A stretch of DNA of 36,965 bases from assembly GCA_001872315.1 (NCBI GenBank), contig MNVZ01000023.1:1-36965 (forward strand), read 5' to 3'. Under the pieces are notes generated by a model, which did no database searches, was not told the origin of the DNA, and saw nothing but the letters and a program-made list of their open reading frames with translations. This document shows, piece by piece, positions 8,540 through 15,821 of this stretch. Position 1 is the stretch's first letter. The number at the start of each line of letters is the position of its first letter. Origin of the DNA: Candidatus Pacearchaeota archaeon CG1_02_39_14. GTDB lineage: Archaea > Nanobdellota > Nanobdellia > Pacearchaeales > GW2011-AR1. The translations under genes were made by a program, and so were the position numbers.

Positions 8540-9490
8540 ATGGCGAAAGAAAGAGTTTTAATAACTGGGGGAGCAGGATTTTTAGGAAACGTTCTTACGC
8601 GCCGTTTTCTTGGAGAAGGGCATAAAGTCACTTGCCTAGATAATTTGATGTATAGGCAAGATCAGTCAATAATGCCTCTGGCCGCAAACCCTGATTTTGA
8701 GTTTGTATTTGGAGATGTAAGAGATAGGGCTTTAATGGAAGAACAGGTTCCGAGACACGATATAGTTTTTCACATGGCTGCAATTGTAGGCGCTCCTGCT
8801 TCAGAGCAGAGGCCTTTTGATACAAAATCTATTAATCAGGATTCAGTTGCCATTCTGGAGAGTGTAAGAGGGAAAGGGCAGAAAGTTGTCTTTCCAAACA
8901 CTAACTCGGGCTATGGAACGAAATCCGGTCAGTTTCATTGTGATGAAACAACTCCCTTGGAGCCTATTTCTTTATATGGTGTGACAAAATGTGCCGGAGA
9001 GGATATTCTTCTTCAATCAGGCAAGGGGGCTGTTGTTTATAGGTTAGCAAGTGTTTTTGGAATTTCTCCTAGGATGAGACTTGATTTATCTTTCCATGAC
9101 ATGGTTTTGCAGGCATTATCGACAGGAGCAATTGTTATGTCTGAAGGAAGTTTCACTAGAAATTATGTCCACATACAAGATGTAGCGTCTGGGTTCCAGC
9201 ATGCTATCCAAAATTATGACTCTATGGTTGGAGAGGCATTTAATTTGGGATCTGATGGAGCAAATATTACAAGAAAAGATCTCGCTATGAAAGTTTCACA
9301 ACGTATTCCTGGGACCGTTGTTTATGAGAATGAGGGAAAAGCGGATCTCGACAAAAGAAACTACCTTGTCTCGAATGAAAAATTAAGAAGAGTGGGATTT
9401 GAAGCAAATAGGACAATTGATCAAGGAATAGAAGAGGTAAGAAGAGGACTAGCAATAATGCTTAAGAATAATCCATACAGAAATGTTTAG
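8540..9490 (+). CDS. NAD-dependent nucleotide-sugar epimerase/dehydratase (SDR)
   Basis: The 316-residue protein is an extended SDR with GGAGFLGN at the NAD site, HMAAIVGAP after the third strand, NTNSGYG at the serine position and YGVTK as the YxxxK pair. Relatives are sugar 4-epimerases and 4,6-dehydratases. The ATG is preceded by a good TATA box. Its lysine-poor, alanine- and glycine-rich composition matches the ColD-like, radical SAM and thiamine-diphosphate genes more than the lysine-rich fusion gene 15 bases downstream. It probably shares a transcript with that fusion gene. Its reaction is unknown. It is a candidate 4,6-dehydratase or 4-epimerase for the locus. Confidence 0.76.
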   Translation: MAKERVLITGGAGFLGNVLTRRFLGEGHKVTCLDNLMYRQDQSIMPLAANPDFEFVFGDVRDRALMEEQVPRHDIVFHMAAIVGAPASEQRPFDTKSINQDSVAILESVRGKGQKVVFPNTNSGYGTKSGQFHCDETTPLEPISLYGVTKCAGEDILLQSGKGAVVYRLASVFGISPRMRLDLSFHDMVLQALSTGAIVMSEGSFTRNYVHIQDVASGFQHAIQNYDSMVGEAFNLGSDGANITRKDLAMKVSQRIPGTVVYENEGKADLDKRNYLVSNEKLRRVGFEANRTIDQGIEEVRRGLAIMLKNNPYRNV

Positions 9491-9505
9491 GTATCTACAA
9501 GTAAA

Positions 9506-11545
9506 ATGATTAAGGCACTAATTTTAATTAAAGGCTATAAAACAAAATTTGGAACAGACTTAGAAGACACTCTTCCTATGAATTATATTGTCGGCAAGCC
9601 TTTTCTCGAGCATCAAATCGAATTTCTTAAATCACAGAATGTAAAAGAAATGATTTTTGTTATCGATAAGAATTCTGATAATATAAAATCATATTTTGGC
9701 AATGGATTAAGTTGGGGGGTTGAAATAACTTATTTAGAGAGCGAGATTCCATTGGGAAGCGCTGGGGCGATAAAAAAAGCAGAAAAATATTTGGGCGATA
9801 TGTTTATTATAATGAATGGCGACTCATACAGCCATGTCGATATAGGAAAATTAATTGAAGTTCATGAAAGAAATAGGCTTGTTGCAACAATCTGTCTAAC
9901 AAGGGCAAAAGATTCTTCGGATTATGGATATGTTGTTCTTGAAAAAGAAAAAATCAAGAGCTTTTCGGAAAAATCATTCAGTGGAGAAGGGCTTGTAAAT
10001 AGCGGAGTTTATTTATTTTCCCGCGGAATTTTAGATTGGATAGAGGAAGACAAGTTTTCTAGTCTTGAAATAGACGTTTTTCCTAAACTTTCATTGAAAG
10101 GCAGTTTGGCGGGATATTTGTATGATGGATATTTTATGGATCTGAAAAAACCTGAGACTTATAAAAAATTCAGAGAAGATGTATTATCGAGCCTTCTTCT
10201 CAAACCGACAGGTACTGTTAAAGACGCTTTGAAAAAGATAGTTCAAAGTGGAATAAATATTGTGCTGATTGTTGATGAAAGTATTAGACTGCAAGGAGTC
10301 CTAACAGACAGAATAATAAAAAATTTCCTTCTTAATGGGGGAGATATTAATGATTTTGCAAAAAAGGCTATGATCGATAACCCAATTATTGCGAGAAATA
10401 CGGATTCAAAGGAGAAGATTAATGAAATTCTCCTGAAAGGTATTAACAGTCTTCCTATAATTGATGAACAAGGAAAGGTAATTGATGTTGAATTCAGGAC
10501 TGACCGGATAAAAGAAAACCTTTTTCCGATTGTAAGGGGAAGGGCTCCCCTGAGAATAGGCCTTGCCGGTGGAGGAACGGATTTACCAAACTTCTTTGAA
10601 AAATATGGGGGGGTAGTTATTAGTTCTACAATTGACAAGTACTGCTATGGAACAATTATAAAAAGAGCTGATAACAAAATCATTATAGACTCAGATATAA
10701 CTTCTGATAAAGATGTTACTGTATCTTCAATAAAAGATTTAAAATATGATGGAAAATTTGATTTGATAAAAGCCATAATAAAACTGATGAATCCTGACTT
10801 TGGCTTTGAACTATATTTACACAACGATGTTCCACCTGGAAGAGGCCTTGGCTCTTCTGCCAGCTTATCTGTTTTGGTTATTAGCCTTCTGGCATATATG
10901 CAAAATAAAAGCTATGACGAGTACAAAATTGCGGAAATTGCATATAATGCTGAAAGAGAAGAGCTGAAAATAAGAGGCGGGTGGCAAGACCAATATGCTG
11001 CTGCAATTGGAGGTTTTAATTTTATGGAGTTTTCAAAAGACAAGACCCTTGTGTATCCATTAAGAATAAAAAAAGATATTATAAGAGAACTTAACGGGCA
11101 CATGCTTTTATGTTATGTTGGACAAGAGCATTTTTCAAGCGACATTCATAAAAGCACTGAAGAACAAATGGAAAGGGATGAGGGGGAAGTTTTATCAAAT
11201 TTAAAAAGAATAAAAGAGATTGCACTTGAAACAAAAGATTGTCTTCTTAAAAATGAAATCAAAAGAATCGGCGAATTGCTCCATGAATCCTGGGAAAATA
11301 AAAGGAAACTAGGAAATAAAACCTCCAACCCTGTCATAGACGAATTTTACGAAATCGGACTTAAAAATGGAGCTTACGGAGGCAAACTTTTGGGAGCGGG
11401 TGGAGGAGGATATATTTTATTCTTTTATTCCCCTAAAAAGAGAAATCAACTTGTTAGGGCACTAAAAAATGCTGGTGGAGAGATAATGACCTTCAATTTT
11501 GAATCAGAAGGTGTAACTCTGTGGACTTCAAAAAACAAAATTTAG
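9506..11545 (+). CDS. Fusion: HddC-like nucleotidyltransferase, CBS pair, HddA-like sugar kinase
   Basis: The 679-residue protein joins three parts. Residues about 1-230 resemble sugar-1-phosphate nucleotidyltransferases of the HddC type, with FIIMNGDSYSHVDI as the metal-binding NGD motif. Residues about 232-335 are a CBS-domain pair (IVLIVDESIRLQGVLTDR and LPIIDEQGKVI). Residues about 345-679 are a GHMP kinase like D-glycero-alpha-D-manno-heptose-7-phosphate kinase (HddA), with AGGGTDLP, GRGLGSSAS and GAGGGG. HddA and HddC are two steps of GDP-heptose synthesis and are normally separate proteins. The first nucleotide-binding loop is degenerate: the usual G-x-G-T-R reads G-Y-K-T-K, and the P-K-P-M lysine is missing. 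CBS domains suggest nucleotide sensing. Confidence 0.82.
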   Translation: MIKALILIKGYKTKFGTDLEDTLPMNYIVGKPFLEHQIEFLKSQNVKEMIFVIDKNSDNIKSYFGNGLSWGVEITYLESEIPLGSAGAIKKAEKYLGDMFIIMNGDSYSHVDIGKLIEVHERNRLVATICLTRAKDSSDYGYVVLEKEKIKSFSEKSFSGEGLVNSGVYLFSRGILDWIEEDKFSSLEIDVFPKLSLKGSLAGYLYDGYFMDLKKPETYKKFREDVLSSLLLKPTGTVKDALKKIVQSGINIVLIVDESIRLQGVLTDRIIKNFLLNGGDINDFAKKAMIDNPIIARNTDSKEKINEILLKGINSLPIIDEQGKVIDVEFRTDRIKENLFPIVRGRAPLRIGLAGGGTDLPNFFEKYGGVVISSTIDKYCYGTIIKRADNKIIIDSDITSDKDVTVSSIKDLKYDGKFDLIKAIIKLMNPDFGFELYLHNDVPPGRGLGSSASLSVLVISLLAYMQNKSYDEYKIAEIAYNAEREELKIRGGWQDQYAAAIGGFNFMEFSKDKTLVYPLRIKKDIIRELNGHMLLCYVGQEHFSSDIHKSTEEQMERDEGEVLSNLKRIKEIALETKDCLLKNEIKRIGELLHESWENKRKLGNKTSNPVIDEFYEIGLKNGAYGGKLLGAGGGGYILFFYSPKKRNQLVRALKNAGGEIMTFNFESEGVTLWTSKNKI

Positions 11546-11562
11546 CTAAATTTAGCTAAATT
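11539..11562. repeat. 24-bp perfect palindrome at convergent gene ends
   Basis: Two tandem copies of TTTAGCTAAA flanked by AA and TT make a sequence equal to its own reverse complement over 24 bases. It spans the stop codon of the plus-strand fusion gene and that of the minus-strand gmhA-like gene, which are only 6 bases apart. It could form a hairpin in both transcripts, acting as a bidirectional terminator, or bind a dimeric protein. The palindrome is seen directly, but the function is a guess. Confidence 0.6.
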
Positions 11563-12055
11563 CTTCCTCTATTTTTTCGGAAATAAGATGAATTATCGAT
11601 AAATGTTTTTCCTGTATCTTGGAGCTTTCGTCAGACTGAACTATAATTGACAGGTCGCACAAGTCCTTTAATTTACCTCCGTCCTTCCCTAAAAGGCAGA
11701 TTGTAAAACAATCAAGATCTCTTGCTTTTTTTATGGCATTTATTATATTTTCTGAATTCCCTGATGTACTTAATCCAATCAAAACATCCCCTTTTTTAGC
11801 ATATGCTTCAATTTGCCTTTCAAAGATTTTTTCAAACCCAAAGTCATTTGCTATGGAAGTTATCATCGGTAAATTTGAAGTTAAATCTAAGCATTCAATA
11901 GGTTTTCTGTTAATTTTGTATCTATTAATAAGATTCGCAGCCATATCCTGCGATTGTGCGGCGCTTGAGCCGTTCCCGCATATCAAAACTTTCCCGCCTT
12001 TTTTGTAAGAATCAATGATCTTCTCGATTGCCTTAAATATAAGATTAAATTCCAT
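11552..12055 (-). CDS. gmhA: Sedoheptulose-7-phosphate isomerase (GmhA-like, SIS domain)
   Basis: The 167-residue protein is a single SIS domain. GmhA converts sedoheptulose 7-phosphate to D-glycero-D-manno-heptose 7-phosphate, the first step to activated heptoses. Diagnostic segments are ICGNGSSAAQSQDMAANL near the N-terminus, GLSTSGNSENI (the sugar-phosphate binding loop) and QEKHLSIIHLI near the C-terminus, where GmhA keeps its catalytic histidine. The length is slightly shorter than the usual 190 or so. It overlaps the end of the radical SAM gene by 11 bases, so it is probably the last gene of that minus-strand unit. It provides the substrate for the HddA-like kinase domain encoded convergently. 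Confidence 0.83.
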   Translation of the reverse strand: MEFNLIFKAIEKIIDSYKKGGKVLICGNGSSAAQSQDMAANLINRYKINRKPIECLDLTSNLPMITSIANDFGFEKIFERQIEAYAKKGDVLIGLSTSGNSENIINAIKKARDLDCFTICLLGKDGGKLKDLCDLSIIVQSDESSKIQEKHLSIIHLISEKIEEEFS

Positions 12056-13691
12056 TCTGATGTTGCTCTACTACTAACCTTCTTGAAGGAGCTTTTGCAT
12101 TTACTTTTATGAATTTTTGAGCATTTTCTACACCGAATCTTTGGGCGAGCATTTCAGAATATCCTTTATTAGTAAAATATGCTGCTAAAGCTTGATCTCT
12201 AAATGCTATAATTTCTCCGGGATGTAGGTGCTCGGTTGGCAGTGGCCAGGTTTCATAAGCATGTTGTGAATAGCCTAACCAGCCTGGGCCTCCCTCATCC
12301 TCTGGAAGAAGAGCCCTATTTGGATTCCAATCTTTTGGGACGGGAAGGAGACGATCTAACACTGCAAGACTACCCCTCTGATAAACTTCTGATTGCGCCC
12401 TTTTTAGGGTTCTTGAAGTATTTTGAGCCATTCTATGCAGCTCAGAACCTGGATAGGCCATTGCACAGTAGAAGTTTGGTCTTTCGCAGTTTAATTCCAG
12501 AGAGAGGTCAAGAGTTTCCTGCATTGTGCGATTGGTGTCATCAGGAAGACCAAAAATGAAATTTCCTACAACGTAAATCCCTGCGTTTTGAACCATTGCA
12601 ACATTCTTCGCTATTTGCTCGTAACCAAATCTTCCTTTTTCTATTCCATCTCTCACATGGTCGCTTGCGGATTCTATTCCCAAAGCCAGCCATCTAATTC
12701 CTGCCTGTCTAAGAGTGTCCAAAGTGTCTTCTCTCAGAGTATCCACCCTTGCATAAGCCCAGATGTTGAGTCTTTCTCCTAGACCTCTTGTTATCAATTC
12801 TTTTGCAATCGACATATAATGTCTTCTATCAAGAACAAACATTTCATCTATTATTTTTAGATTTCTTACTCCGTGTTCTTCAACAAGAAACTGAATTTCA
12901 TCTACTACATCCTTTGGATTTCTAAATCTAATTGCGTTTTTCGTCTCTCCTTCTTCATTGAAGGGGGCGTTAATGCAACAGAAACTACATTCAAAGGGAC
13001 AACCAAAACTTGTATAGACTGCACCATATGGTTGTCTGTTATCCAGATCTTCAAGGGCATGCCAATCATGAGCCCTATATTCTTTAACAGGAAGCAGGTC
13101 CCATGCAGCTCTTGATAATCCTCGACTTAGATCATCATTTGTCATCAACTTTGAAGGAAGACCTTGCACAACCTTCCCAGATTCTTTATACCACAGTCCT
13201 GGAACCTGAGAATTTGGAGCTCCTTTCAATAAAGCAGTTGCTGTGTCAAATCCATCTCCTCTGCCTACAAAATCGCATGCTTCTTCTTCAAGAGTTTTTC
13301 TTGGTAGCGCTGCTGGATGGGTCCCCGTAAGAAGAATCTTTGTTTCAGAGTCAGAATCTTTTACTTTTTGACAAACTTCTCCGACCCAACCCATTAATTG
13401 AGATGAAGCAGAGGGTTGATTTCCGTGAACTATAATCTGGGTTAATCTTGAATTTGCTTCAACTATTCTAGCAGTAGCTTCATCTGAACTTAAACCAAGA
13501 ACGTTTGCATCGAGAATGTCTGCCCCATATCCTCTGTTTCTCGCAAATTCTGCTGTAAGTGCTGCTAGATATGGGGATTCTAAAGCAGGATATCCTTCTG
13601 CTTCCAGACCTTCATGGTAAACTCTCGTGTGAGATGGGTTGACAAGTAAAAGATCCAATTCACTTTTTTCTGTGTTTCGGGGGTCATTCAT
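12045..13691 (-). CDS. Cobalamin-binding-type radical SAM protein
   Basis: The protein has 548 residues from the ATG at 13691. An upstream ATG at 13748 would add 19 unconserved-looking residues and overlap the preceding gene, so I prefer 13691. The N-terminal part is a B12-binding-like Rossmann domain (VNPSHTRVYHEG, then LLTGTHPAALPRK). It is followed by the radical SAM cluster motif GCPFECSFCC with spacing C-x3-C-x2-C (Cys231, Cys235, Cys238), and ARVDTLR and GIESASD lie further along the barrel. Members of this class methylate unactivated carbons, cyclise rings or remove hydroxyls. In a sugar locus a C-methylation, epimerisation or deoxygenation is plausible. The protein is lysine-poor compared with the neighbouring gmhA. 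The reaction is unknown. Confidence 0.82.
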   Translation of the reverse strand: MNDPRNTEKSELDLLLVNPSHTRVYHEGLEAEGYPALESPYLAALTAEFARNRGYGADILDANVLGLSSDEATARIVEANSRLTQIIVHGNQPSASSQLMGWVGEVCQKVKDSDSETKILLTGTHPAALPRKTLEEEACDFVGRGDGFDTATALLKGAPNSQVPGLWYKESGKVVQGLPSKLMTNDDLSRGLSRAAWDLLPVKEYRAHDWHALEDLDNRQPYGAVYTSFGCPFECSFCCINAPFNEEGETKNAIRFRNPKDVVDEIQFLVEEHGVRNLKIIDEMFVLDRRHYMSIAKELITRGLGERLNIWAYARVDTLREDTLDTLRQAGIRWLALGIESASDHVRDGIEKGRFGYEQIAKNVAMVQNAGIYVVGNFIFGLPDDTNRTMQETLDLSLELNCERPNFYCAMAYPGSELHRMAQNTSRTLKRAQSEVYQRGSLAVLDRLLPVPKDWNPNRALLPEDEGGPGWLGYSQHAYETWPLPTEHLHPGEIIAFRDQALAAYFTNKGYSEMLAQRFGVENAQKFIKVNAKAPSRRLVVEQHQNGI

Positions 13692-13725
13692 ATTATTACC
13701 TGAAGTTTGTTGTTTATGAATCTTT

Positions 13726-14295
13726 TTATTTGAAATGCAAATCTCCATACTCGATTAATAAGCTTGGACCTTTTCTTTCAAGAGCTCTTTGATAGGCTGG
13801 AACAATTTGTTCTGGTTGAGTTAACCTTGTTACATTGACTCTCTGAAGCATAGAGGTAAAAGCGCCTGTGTGATCCTGACAATGTTGAGGACCAGGATAA
13901 ATAGGGTTTCTGCTCCCTACAACTGCTCTGATTATTACATGCGGATCATGTTGTCCTCTTGACATTTCATGCATTTTATCTAAGTGATTAACTAGTTGAT
14001 TCGATGCAAGAAGGAGAAAATCTACTCTTGGATAGACTGTTACCGGAATATATCCCTCGAGAGCCATTCCTATAGACATTCCCATTTGAGTGTCTTCCAT
14101 AATAGGAAGTTCTATCCTTTTTTCTGCAGGAATATCTTCCAGAGTGCCGAAGGTAAATCTGCTTCCAGGGAATCCGACTGTTTGTCCTAAAAAGATAGTT
14201 CTTTCGTCATCCGCCAGAATCCCCATGGCCTCTTTTAGTGCGGCCCTGTAAACGTTTGTTCTTTCAGGCACATTTACAAGCTCATTTGTTATCAA
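13726..14295 (-). CDS. Thiamine-diphosphate enzyme, beta subunit (E1-beta/transketolase pyrimidine domain only)
   Basis: The 189-residue protein matches the N-terminal pyrimidine-binding domain of E1-beta subunits. Glu67 in LPIMEDTQMGMSIGMALEG is the glutamate that activates the thiamine ring, and YPRVDFLLLASNQLVNH follows as in the family. Normal E1-beta subunits have about 325 residues with a C-terminal transketolase_C domain, and that domain is absent here. The start is a TTG at 14295 overlapping the alpha-subunit stop by 4 bases, with a strong AAAGGAGGTT five bases before it. It must pair with the alpha subunit encoded just upstream. No E2 or E3 gene is nearby, which argues against an oxidative dehydrogenase complex and favours carbon-carbon bond chemistry on a sugar. 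Confidence 0.82.
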   Translation of the reverse strand: MITNELVNVPERTNVYRAALKEAMGILADDERTIFLGQTVGFPGSRFTFGTLEDIPAEKRIELPIMEDTQMGMSIGMALEGYIPVTVYPRVDFLLLASNQLVNHLDKMHEMSRGQHDPHVIIRAVVGSRNPIYPGPQHCQDHTGAFTSMLQRVNVTRLTQPEQIVPAYQRALERKGPSLLIEYGDLHFK

Positions 14296-15038
14296 AATCC
14301 AACCTCCTTTCCAACTCCCTGATGTGGAAAATCATTATTATAGGCATAAACTAATACCCTGCCCTGCAATCCTGAAACCATTGAATTTCTTTTTTCTAAA
14401 CCCCAAGATTCTTGAGTTGGAGTATCAACACTATACCCGTTGTCTTCAACCACGAAGGTAATTGGCAGGTCGTTTCTAAAAGCATATTTTGTTGCTTCAT
14501 GAAAGGCCCCTGTCTCTGCAGCCATGTCTCCGCAAAATGCCCAGACGTGCTCTGGTCTTCTCTGTCTTTTAAGAGCCAAGGCGGCCCCAGTTGCAATCGC
14601 TAGATGTCCTGGGACAATTGCCGAAGTAATATGCCTATAATCGCTGTTTATTGGATGCATGCTCCTTCCCGCAAGAATTTCTTCTTTAAGATGATCTGTA
14701 GGAACCCCTTTTAATAGAGCTGCGTAATGACATCTATAGGAAGAAAATAACCGGTCTTCTCTCTGTATTCCCTTAAAAACAGGGTCCTGTTCTTGCAGAT
14801 TATCTGGTACTAATATCATTTTTGAACTTTCCAAATCCTCTCGAGACATATTTGAAGCCTGAGAGTAGGTAATATATTCCCCTGCCCTTAATCCTCTAAA
14901 GATTCTTATTATTTGTTCTTCGTTTCCCCTGGAAAAGTGGGCCGGCCCATTAACCTGGCCTTCCTGAGCTAATCTTGCCAATTCTATTTCAAAAGCAATT
15001 AATTCTGCCTTAGCTCTTTCTAAGTCTCCCAGGTCCAT
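14292..15038 (-). CDS. Thiamine-diphosphate enzyme, alpha subunit (E1-alpha-like)
   Basis: The protein has 248 residues from the ATG at 15038. A TTG at 15050 would add four residues, but a TATA-like CTTTAAATAATT lies about 27 bases before the ATG, favouring 15038. It resembles the E1-alpha subunit of 2-oxoacid dehydrogenases and the N-terminal half of transketolases. VPGHLAIATGAALALK precedes a CGD segment, and about 28 residues later EDNGYSVDTPT closes the thiamine-diphosphate motif, with GDM in place of the usual GDG. E1-alpha subunits normally have 330-370 residues, so this is a short form. With the beta subunit it would make a heterotetramer using one cofactor per interface. The acyl or ketol donor is unknown. 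Confidence 0.82.
   Translation of the reverse strand: MDLGDLERAKAELIAFEIELARLAQEGQVNGPAHFSRGNEEQIIRIFRGLRAGEYITYSQASNMSREDLESSKMILVPDNLQEQDPVFKGIQREDRLFSSYRCHYAALLKGVPTDHLKEEILAGRSMHPINSDYRHITSAIVPGHLAIATGAALALKRQRRPEHVWAFCGDMAAETGAFHEATKYAFRNDLPITFVVEDNGYSVDTPTQESWGLEKRNSMVSGLQGRVLVYAYNNDFPHQGVGKEVGF
14301..14310 (-). promoter_or_regulatory. Strong Shine-Dalgarno sequence deciding a TTG start
   Basis: On the minus strand AAAGGAGGTT lies five bases before the TTG at 14295, inside the last codons of the alpha-subunit gene. It fixes the otherwise doubtful TTG start of the beta subunit and indicates coupled translation of the two subunits. Confidence 0.75.
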
Positions 15039-15088
15039 ATAACAGCCCAAGGGGGCAATTATTTAAAGATTTGTATAGCAAGATAAAA

Positions 15089-15778
15089 TTAAATTTGGGC
15101 TTTGGACGCTCTAACAAGAGCTTTGGAATCGTAGACAAATTCGGATTCGTAATCTTTGAAAGAGGCCCTTGGGTCTCCAATAACTGTTGCTATTAATGTA
15201 GAAGGAAATGGAATCTTTGTGTCAAATTTATAATTCAAAATCGGGGCTGTTGCATAGGCTGTTGAGAATTCTCCTCGCGGATTATTCGCAAGTTCATCCA
15301 GAGTGAATATCCCAAAAAGGCCCTCACCCATCATACGCCTTTGATTCTTAATTTCCAAATCTACCCTGTCTATAACTTCTTCCGGAATAACTGATTGAAA
15401 AACACTATAAACTGCAGAATACGGATTATTTCCTCCTGGAATGGAACCGGCCTCAACATAAAAATCCATGAAAGGGATTACATTTCCCAAAAGCGCATTT
15501 CTTACTGCTCTAATTGCTGCAGGATTAGACCAACTCACATGACCTAGATTAATTTTTTTCAATGCGTGATTTGGATCAAATTCTTCGCTTACTTCCCTTA
15601 TCAGAACATTTTCGGGAGAATCCTCGCCTGGCTCAGGATTGCCTCCAAGATTGTTCGCAGATAGCCTATAAGCCGGCTTCGAGTATTCTTCGTCATAAAC
15701 CCCCATCAAAAGACGAACCCTTTTTGGGGAAAAACATAGGACTACTGATGGATGAGCATCAATCTTTCTTCTGGTCAT
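15089..15778 (-). CDS. Nudix-like protein of the glycan locus
   Basis: The 229-residue protein carries a Nudix-like box at about 45-66: GGNPEPGEDSPENVLIREVS followed by EEF. Nudix hydrolases cleave nucleoside diphosphate-linked compounds such as nucleotide sugars. Compared with the canonical G-x5-E-x7-R-E-U-x-E-E-x-G-U, this box has one extra residue between the first Glu and the Arg, and Asp replaces the last Gly. Both Glu residues of REVSEE are kept. The flanking regions are not recognised. It has a TATA-like GTTTATATAG about 25-30 bases upstream and is followed by the thiamine-diphosphate genes. It could hydrolyse a nucleotide sugar of the pathway or just keep the fold. Confidence 0.6.
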   Translation of the reverse strand: MTRRKIDAHPSVVLCFSPKRVRLLMGVYDEEYSKPAYRLSANNLGGNPEPGEDSPENVLIREVSEEFDPNHALKKINLGHVSWSNPAAIRAVRNALLGNVIPFMDFYVEAGSIPGGNNPYSAVYSVFQSVIPEEVIDRVDLEIKNQRRMMGEGLFGIFTLDELANNPRGEFSTAYATAPILNYKFDTKIPFPSTLIATVIGDPRASFKDYESEFVYDSKALVRASKAQI

Positions 15779-15821
15779 GAAAAAAATTATATTTCTTCTA
15801 TATAAACTTTTTGTATAAAGA

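Noticed and set aside
13726-15038. Pyruvate dehydrogenase E1 for central metabolism
   Set aside because: Subunits are short, the C-terminal beta domain is missing, no E2 or E3 gene is present, and the genes lie inside a glycan locus.
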